NCBI GenBank assembly: GCA_018065345.1
Contig: JAGHTM010000127.1
Coordinates: 1-10,083 of the forward strand
Length of the DNA stretch: 10,083 nucleotides
DNA from: Candidatus Enterousia merdequi
GTDB taxonomy: Bacteria > Pseudomonadota > Alphaproteobacteria > Rs-D84
Reading direction: 5' to 3'
The translations under genes were made by a program, and so were the position numbers. The notes beneath the pieces are model-generated. The model was given only the letters and a program-made list of their open reading frames with translations. It had not been told where the DNA came from and searched no databases. Below, piece after piece: positions 5,879 through 10,083 of the stretch. Positions within the stretch are counted from its first letter, which is position 1; every line of letters starts with the position of its first letter.

Positions 5879-6738
5879 AAATAGGGGTCTTTGGTGCTGG
5901 CGCTTGGGGCACAGCATTGGCATATACTTGCGCAAAATCTGGGAACGAAGTTATACACTGGGGATATAATGGTATTTTTGACGGATTATCTGATTTAGAA
6001 AAACCAACGAATGTCACAAGAACAGACGATATGTCAAAATTGCAAGATTGTGAATATTGGTTGATTGTGACACCTGCTGCATTTTTTCGCGAAACTGTCC
6101 GTAAAATGAAAAACATTTATAAAAACCAACCAATATTGATTTGTACCAAAGGTATGGAAGGCGACACCGGTCAATTTATGTCTGAGATTTTAAATGAAGA
6201 ATTACCAGAATGTGCTGATTTTGGCGTATTATCTGGTCCACAATTTGCACGCGAAGTTGCAACCGGCATTCCAACAGGTTCTACATTGGCAGGAAATGAA
6301 AAAGTTAGAGCAGGGGGCCATATCGCATTATCAGAACTTTATTTACAAGACACAGACGATGTAATTGGCACGCAACTTTGTGGGGTTGGCAAAAATGCAG
6401 AATCTTTGATTTCTGGATATTTAACAATCAAATCTGGTGGTGAAAACGAACGCGCTTTGACATTCACACGTGCTTGGAATGAAATCGTTGATATTGCTGT
6501 CGAAATGGGTGCAGATTGTGGAACATTTCTTGGGCTTTGTGGGGTAGGGGACTTATTCTTGTCCGCGACATCAACAACTTCACGTAATTTTTCTGCTGGC
6601 GAAGCAATTGCTCGTGGCGAAGAATATTCTGGAACTGTCGAAGGCATATTTGCGCTTCGTGGTTTGATAAGACGCGCAGAAAAACTTAACATAAAAACAC
6701 CTGTTTTATGTGAAATGAAAGAAAAAATGGGGCTTTGA
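5875..6738 (+). CDS. gpsA: Glycerol-3-phosphate dehydrogenase [NAD(P)+], shortened
   Basis: GpsA reduces dihydroxyacetone phosphate to sn-glycerol 3-phosphate, the backbone of phospholipids, in the cytoplasm. The 287-aa product has the Rossmann loop GAGAWG (7-12), the conserved TKGMEG (91-96) and SGPQFAREVATGIPTG (120-135), the catalytic lysine K173 in GVGKNAE, and the C-domain motifs GVGDL (223-227) and SRN (236-238). The family is normally about 325-340 aa. Here a loop after the second Rossmann strand (about residues 30-45, where others carry the NxxYLPxxxLP stretch) is trimmed, and the protein stops at KEKMGL, roughly 15-20 residues before the usual C-terminal helix ends. All catalytic residues remain, so I expect an active compact enzyme. 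The start overlaps the TPR stop by 4 nt, with AAGGAA at 5863-5868. The stop directly abuts the stop of the convergent radical SAM gene. Confidence 0.96.
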   Translation: MKIGVFGAGAWGTALAYTCAKSGNEVIHWGYNGIFDGLSDLEKPTNVTRTDDMSKLQDCEYWLIVTPAAFFRETVRKMKNIYKNQPILICTKGMEGDTGQFMSEILNEELPECADFGVLSGPQFAREVATGIPTGSTLAGNEKVRAGGHIALSELYLQDTDDVIGTQLCGVGKNAESLISGYLTIKSGGENERALTFTRAWNEIVDIAVEMGADCGTFLGLCGVGDLFLSATSTTSRNFSAGEAIARGEEYSGTVEGIFALRGLIRRAEKLNIKTPVLCEMKEKMGL

Positions 6739-7734
6739 TTATTTTGTGTATGTTTTGAAAAGCCTGTCGTAACACAAGAAATACAAAACTTCTTTTGATG
6801 TTTCGTTGTTCAAATCTTGAAAAATTTTAGATAACGATTTAATTTGTTTATATTCATCAATATAAGGTGTCATTATTTTTCGACCAGAGTTTTCACCCAA
6901 TGTGACACGTCCAAAACTATCAAACGCAACAAGTTTTACTGGATTTTTAATACTTTTTTGTATGAAAGAAAATTGCGGATATTCTATATGAAAAGCATCA
7001 GATAATTTTGTAGCACGCCCACCGTCAAACAATCTCCCAAAACTGTGCGTGAAAAGAGTTTCGTTTTCAATCAACAAATCCGATGGTTCTAAAGAACCCA
7101 TTGAAAAAAGTTTTTCTGTATTAAATTTAGACTGCAGTTGTTTTTCAAAATCTTGGATTAAATATTCTTGCCCCATAAAAGAACTAAGATGGATTATAAC
7201 CGGTAATCCAGCCAATTCTTGGATAATTTTGAAATTATTATCAAAACAATTTGTATGATATTTATCCAAAGATAACGATATTTGCAATTTTGGAAGTTCT
7301 AGATTTCTTGGTTTATTATCTGTTATAACTTTGCGCAAATCATCAAAAATCTCTTTTCCAAAAGTAGTATTTGCCCAACCTGCATTCGTTTTTATATCAA
7401 CACCAATGTTGTTTTGTAGAGAAAAATTCAATATATTTGGAATATACTGTTTGTCGCCAAATTTATATGCAGAAAATATTTCACCACCGGTAAACACAAC
7501 TTCGTTAACAAACTTTTTGTCTTGTTTTGCTTGTTTTAAAATATTGATAATGGTTTCTTGGGGAATATAAATTTTTTCATTGTCTGGTCCGGCTTTTTCG
7601 CAACAATGCGCACATTTGTACCAACAATAATTTGTTGTTTTAAATATCAAGAAATATGGCGCATATTTTGCAAGATATTTTACAGTACCCGCAAGACGCG
7701 CGTCTTCTTTCAAAGATTCTAACAATTTTATCAT
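6739..7734 (-). CDS. Radical SAM enzyme of unknown substrate
   Basis: The 331-aa protein has the radical SAM cluster motif C37-WYK-C41-AH-C44 (CxxxCxxC) for a 4Fe-4S cluster, the SAM-binding GGE (83-85) after VVFT, and a LQISLSLDKYH strand (150-160) typical of the barrel. The C-terminal third contains a FDxxGRVTLGEN segment but only one cysteine, so there is no SPASM or other auxiliary cluster domain. I cannot assign the substrate: no precursor peptide, tRNA-modification or cofactor-synthesis partner is next to it. The ATG at 7732-7734 is chosen because the product then begins just before the conserved core; the frame is open to 7956 but that extension is low complexity and would cross the promoter and the pnp leader. 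There is no Shine-Dalgarno, and the promoter lies so close that the message may be leaderless. Convergent with gpsA with zero spacing, and no terminator is visible. Confidence 0.88.
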   Translation of the reverse strand: MIKLLESLKEDARLAGTVKYLAKYAPYFLIFKTTNYCWYKCAHCCEKAGPDNEKIYIPQETIINILKQAKQDKKFVNEVVFTGGEIFSAYKFGDKQYIPNILNFSLQNNIGVDIKTNAGWANTTFGKEIFDDLRKVITDNKPRNLELPKLQISLSLDKYHTNCFDNNFKIIQELAGLPVIIHLSSFMGQEYLIQDFEKQLQSKFNTEKLFSMGSLEPSDLLIENETLFTHSFGRLFDGGRATKLSDAFHIEYPQFSFIQKSIKNPVKLVAFDSFGRVTLGENSGRKIMTPYIDEYKQIKSLSKIFQDLNNETSKEVLYFLCYDRLFKTYTK

Positions 7735-7738
7735 GAGT

Positions 7739-7769
7739 ACAATATTTGCACAAAAATACAAATTGTCAA
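7739..7769 (-). promoter_or_regulatory. Candidate promoter of the radical SAM gene, leaderless geometry
   Basis: On the minus strand a perfect TTGACA (7764-7769) is followed after 19 nt by TATTGT (7739-7744), or after 18 nt by ATATTG. Transcription would start at about 7732-7735, at or next to the ATG. The long spacer is suboptimal, but the match of start site to start codon agrees with the missing Shine-Dalgarno. Confidence 0.4.
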
Positions 7770-7796
7770 CAATAAAAATAAAAGCAGGTAAAAATC

Positions 7797-7824
7797 TTGC
7801 AAATAAATAAATATCGCATATAAT
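7797..7824 (+). promoter_or_regulatory. Candidate promoter of pnp
   Basis: TTGCAA (7797-7802) and a perfect TATAAT (7819-7824) are separated by 16 nt. The start would be near 7831, giving a leader of about 109 nt that includes the complete hairpin at 7841-7907. A second match, TTGAAA (7869-7874) with AATAAT (7892-7897) at 17 nt, lies inside the hairpin and would give a leader without it. Confidence 0.55.
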
Positions 7825-7840
7825 AATTTTTGAAAAAGCC

Positions 7841-7907
7841 GCAGGGATGAAATTGTTCTTTTTTGTGTTTGAAATCAAGAATACAAAAACGAATAATTTT
7901 TCTCTGC
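7841..7907 (+). promoter_or_regulatory. Long leader hairpin of pnp, likely autoregulatory RNase III target
   Basis: The pnp leader folds into one long stem. 7841-7847 pairs with 7901-7907, T7848 is bulged, 7849-7858 pairs with 7891-7900, 7859/7890 is a single U-C mismatch, and 7860-7869 pairs with 7880-7889 around a 10-nt loop. That makes 27 pairs. In pnp-sense RNA five of them are G-U wobbles, which would be A-C mismatches on the other strand, so the plus-strand RNA is the one that folds. E. coli pnp has a long leader hairpin cut by RNase III and then used by PNPase to destroy its own message. The same role is inferred. The stem ends 32 nt before the ATG. Confidence 0.75.
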
Positions 7908-7939
7908 AAATATGAACAAACAAACAAATGGAGAAAAAA

Positions 7940-10083
7940 ATGTTTGGAATTTTCAAAAAAAGTGAAGGACATGTTTTGAATAATCCTGTTACTGTTGAAT
8001 TTCAATACGGTGACGAAAAAGTTATTTTAGAAACAGGTCGTTTTGCAAAACAAGCAACTGGTGCCGTTATGGCAACTATGGGCGGCACAATGGTTTTAGC
8101 AACTGTATGTGCAGAAAAAACAGCAGTAGAAGGTCAAGATTTCTTTCCTTTGACTGTAGATTATCAAGAAAAATACGCATCATCTGGCCGTATTCCTGGC
8201 TCTCGCGATAGACGTGAAGGCAAAGCAAGCGTCAACGAAACTTTGATTGCTCGTTTGATTGACCGTCCTATTCGTCCTTTGTTCCCAGAAACATTCAAAA
8301 ACAAAGTTCAAATAATCGCACAAGTATTTTCTTATGACAAGAAAAACCAACCTGGTATTTTAGCTATGATTGCATCAAGTGCTGCATTGGCTATATCTGG
8401 GGTTCCTTTTGCTGGTCCAATTGGCGCTGCACGTGTTGGTTATATGGACGGCAAATATGTTTTGAACCCATCTAAAAAAGATTTAGAAAAATCACAAATG
8501 GATTTGGTTGTTGCTGCAACTAAAGACGGTGTGTTGATGGTAGAATCTGAAATTGGCGAATTAGATGAAAAAACAACTTTGGGTGCTGTTAAATTCGGTT
8601 TTGACCAACAACAAACTGTTATCAACGCTATCAATGAATTTGTTGAAAAAGCCGGTAAAGATCGTTGGGAAACACCAGAAAACACCGAAGAATATATTGC
8701 TATGCAAAAAGATTTTGAACAATTTGCTGGTGACATCGAAAACGCTTTGTTAATCAAAGAAAAATTGGTTCGTCTAGACACTTTGTCTGAAATCCATTCA
8801 AAAGCAAAAGCACGTATTGCTGAATTATTCCCAGAAACAACAACAGCAACATCTACACTTGAATCTTGGGCAGACGAAATCGTTGAAAATATTACAGCTC
8901 GTATTATGCGTGGCAATATTTTAGCTGGAAAACCACGTATCGACGGCCGTGATACAAAAACAGTTCGCCCAATTGAAATTGAACTTGGTGTATTACCACG
9001 CGCACATGGTTCTGCGTTGTTCACACGTGGTGAAACACAAGCATTGGTTTCATTAACTTTGGGTGGTGGCAAAGATGCGTTACCAATTGAATCTTTGGAT
9101 GGTGACAGCGAACGCGATTTCATCTTGAACTATAACTTCCCTGGATATTCTGTTGGTGAAGCCAAAGGTTTGAAATCCCCAGGTCGTCGTGAACTTGGTC
9201 ACGGTAATTTGGCATGGCGCGCTGTTCATCCTATGGTTCCATCTCGCGAAGAATTTGATTATGTAATCCGCGTATGCAGTGATATTTTAGAATCAAATGG
9301 TTCTTCATCCATGGCAACAACATGTGGCGCAACATTGGCTATGATGGACGGTGGCGTTCCTATGAAAAGACCTGTCGCAGGTATCGCTATGGGCTTAATC
9401 AAAGAAGGTGATGATTACGCTATATTGACAGATATCTTGGGTGATGAAGACCACCTTGGCGATATGGACTTTAAAGTAACAGGTACAGACAAAGGTATCA
9501 CAGCATTACAAATGGATATCAAAATTACATCTATTACTTTTGAAATTATGGAACACGCTTTATCACAAGCAAAAGATGGCCGTATGCACATCTTAGGCAA
9601 AATTGAGAAAGCCATCAAAGCACCACGCAAAACATTGTCTGAATATGCTCCACAAGCATACACAATGAAAATCAATCCAGACAAAGTTCGTGATGTAATT
9701 GGTAAAGGCGGCTCTGTGATTCAAGCATTGACACGTGAAACAAATACACAAATCGAATTAGAAGACGATGGAAGTATTAAAATCATGGCTGCTGACAAAG
9801 AAGACGCAGAAAATGCAATTGCAAGAATCAAAGAAATTGTCGCTGAACCAGAAGTTGGCGAAATCTATGAAGGCGAAGTCAGCGGTATAAAAGATTTTGG
9901 TTTATTTGTGAAAATTTTGAAAAATTTTGAATCTATGGTTCATATTTCTGAAATCACAGGTGAAAGATTAGAAAAAATTGAAGACGCTAAAATCAAAATG
10001 GGCGACAAAGTTTTTGTAAAATACCTTGGTACAGATAAACGTGGTAAAACTCGTTTGTCTATGGTCGGTATTGATCAAAAAAC
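7940..10083 (+). CDS. pnp: Polyribonucleotide nucleotidyltransferase (PNPase), 3' end beyond window
   Basis: PNPase degrades RNA 3' to 5' by phosphorolysis and can add tails in reverse; it is a trimeric cytoplasmic enzyme. The 714 codons present cover nearly all of it. The first RNase PH-like core is at about 15-230, and a helical linker at about 240-320. The catalytic second core (about 325-560) has FTRGETQAL, NGSSSMATTCG (about 453-463) and the metal-binding aspartates in TDILGDEDHLGDMD (497-510). A KH domain from 576 has IGKGG (587-591). The S1 domain from about 638 is cut by the window end only near its tail. The start ATG has GGAG (7930-7933) 6 nt upstream. The N-terminus carries about 10 more residues than the usual MFNVKR-type alphaproteobacterial start. 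rpsO, which usually precedes pnp, is absent; a divergent radical SAM gene is there instead. Confidence 0.98.
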   Translation, partial: MFGIFKKSEGHVLNNPVTVEFQYGDEKVILETGRFAKQATGAVMATMGGTMVLATVCAEKTAVEGQDFFPLTVDYQEKYASSGRIPGSRDRREGKASVNETLIARLIDRPIRPLFPETFKNKVQIIAQVFSYDKKNQPGILAMIASSAALAISGVPFAGPIGAARVGYMDGKYVLNPSKKDLEKSQMDLVVAATKDGVLMVESEIGELDEKTTLGAVKFGFDQQQTVINAINEFVEKAGKDRWETPENTEEYIAMQKDFEQFAGDIENALLIKEKLVRLDTLSEIHSKAKARIAELFPETTTATSTLESWADEIVENITARIMRGNILAGKPRIDGRDTKTVRPIEIELGVLPRAHGSALFTRGETQALVSLTLGGGKDALPIESLDGDSERDFILNYNFPGYSVGEAKGLKSPGRRELGHGNLAWRAVHPMVPSREEFDYVIRVCSDILESNGSSSMATTCGATLAMMDGGVPMKRPVAGIAMGLIKEGDDYAILTDILGDEDHLGDMDFKVTGTDKGITALQMDIKITSITFEIMEHALSQAKDGRMHILGKIEKAIKAPRKTLSEYAPQAYTMKINPDKVRDVIGKGGSVIQALTRETNTQIELEDDGSIKIMAADKEDAENAIARIKEIVAEPEVGEIYEGEVSGIKDFGLFVKILKNFESMVHISEITGERLEKIEDAKIKMGDKVFVKYLGTDKRGKTRLSMVGIDQK

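Noticed and set aside
7735..7956. N-terminal extension of the radical SAM frame by 74 codons
   Set aside because: The extension is hydrophobic low-complexity sequence without family similarity. It would cover the TTGACA promoter, the pnp leader hairpin and the pnp start.
9015..9040. TTCACACGTGGTGAAACA stretch resembling parS half-sites
   Set aside because: The arms are displaced relative to parS, and the sequence encodes the conserved FTRGETQ segment of PNPase.
8440..9123. 227-codon open frame antisense to pnp
   Set aside because: It is the complement of a strongly conserved PNPase region, rich in Ser/Val/Ile as expected for a shadow frame, with no family motif.

Overview
The window looks like a piece of chromosome from an AT-rich alphaproteobacterium, probably a reduced, host-associated or otherwise streamlined lineage. 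This rests on protein style (PNPase, Pal, the rsmG-parA-parB order, and an alphaproteobacterial-type TPR protein beside gpsA), on short intergenic gaps, and on several trimmed housekeeping proteins. I cannot name a genus. I see no insertion sequence, prophage, CRISPR array, tRNA or rRNA, and no stretch over 300 bases lacks a gene. It is mostly ordinary core genome, with its unusual signals in regulation and in a few diverged proteins.

Layout. Positions 1-1367, minus strand: a diverged uracil-DNA-glycosylase-like gene, then infC (translation initiation factor IF3), ending in a strong terminator at the window edge. infC appears to start at a non-canonical AUU codon, as in E. coli. Positions 1443-1859, plus strand: pal, an outer-membrane lipoprotein, followed by a hairpin that can terminate both pal and the facing parB. 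Positions 1915-4238, minus strand: rsmG, then parA and parB. parA has its own promoter, and a perfect 18-bp palindrome resembling a mutated parS site lies between rsmG and parA. Positions 4265-6738, plus strand: a membrane-anchored TPR protein whose stop overlaps the gpsA start. Positions 6739-7734, minus strand: an unassigned radical SAM enzyme, abutting gpsA tail to tail. Positions 7940-10083, plus strand: pnp (PNPase), which runs off the window.

How the parts work together. rsmG modifies 16S rRNA, infC acts in initiation and pnp in RNA turnover, so the window is rich in translation and RNA metabolism. parA, parB and the palindrome form a likely chromosome segregation module. The TPR protein and GpsA are translationally coupled at an envelope/phospholipid locus.

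Most notable: a 67-nt near-continuous hairpin in the pnp leader whose wobble pattern shows that the pnp-sense RNA folds (a likely RNase III/PNPase autoregulatory element); a ParB with a changed recognition helix next to an altered parS-like palindrome; the AUU start of infC; and a glycosylase relative lacking all cysteines and its usual catalytic-site motif. I do not see a wholly new defence or mobile system here. The least explained gene is the radical SAM enzyme.
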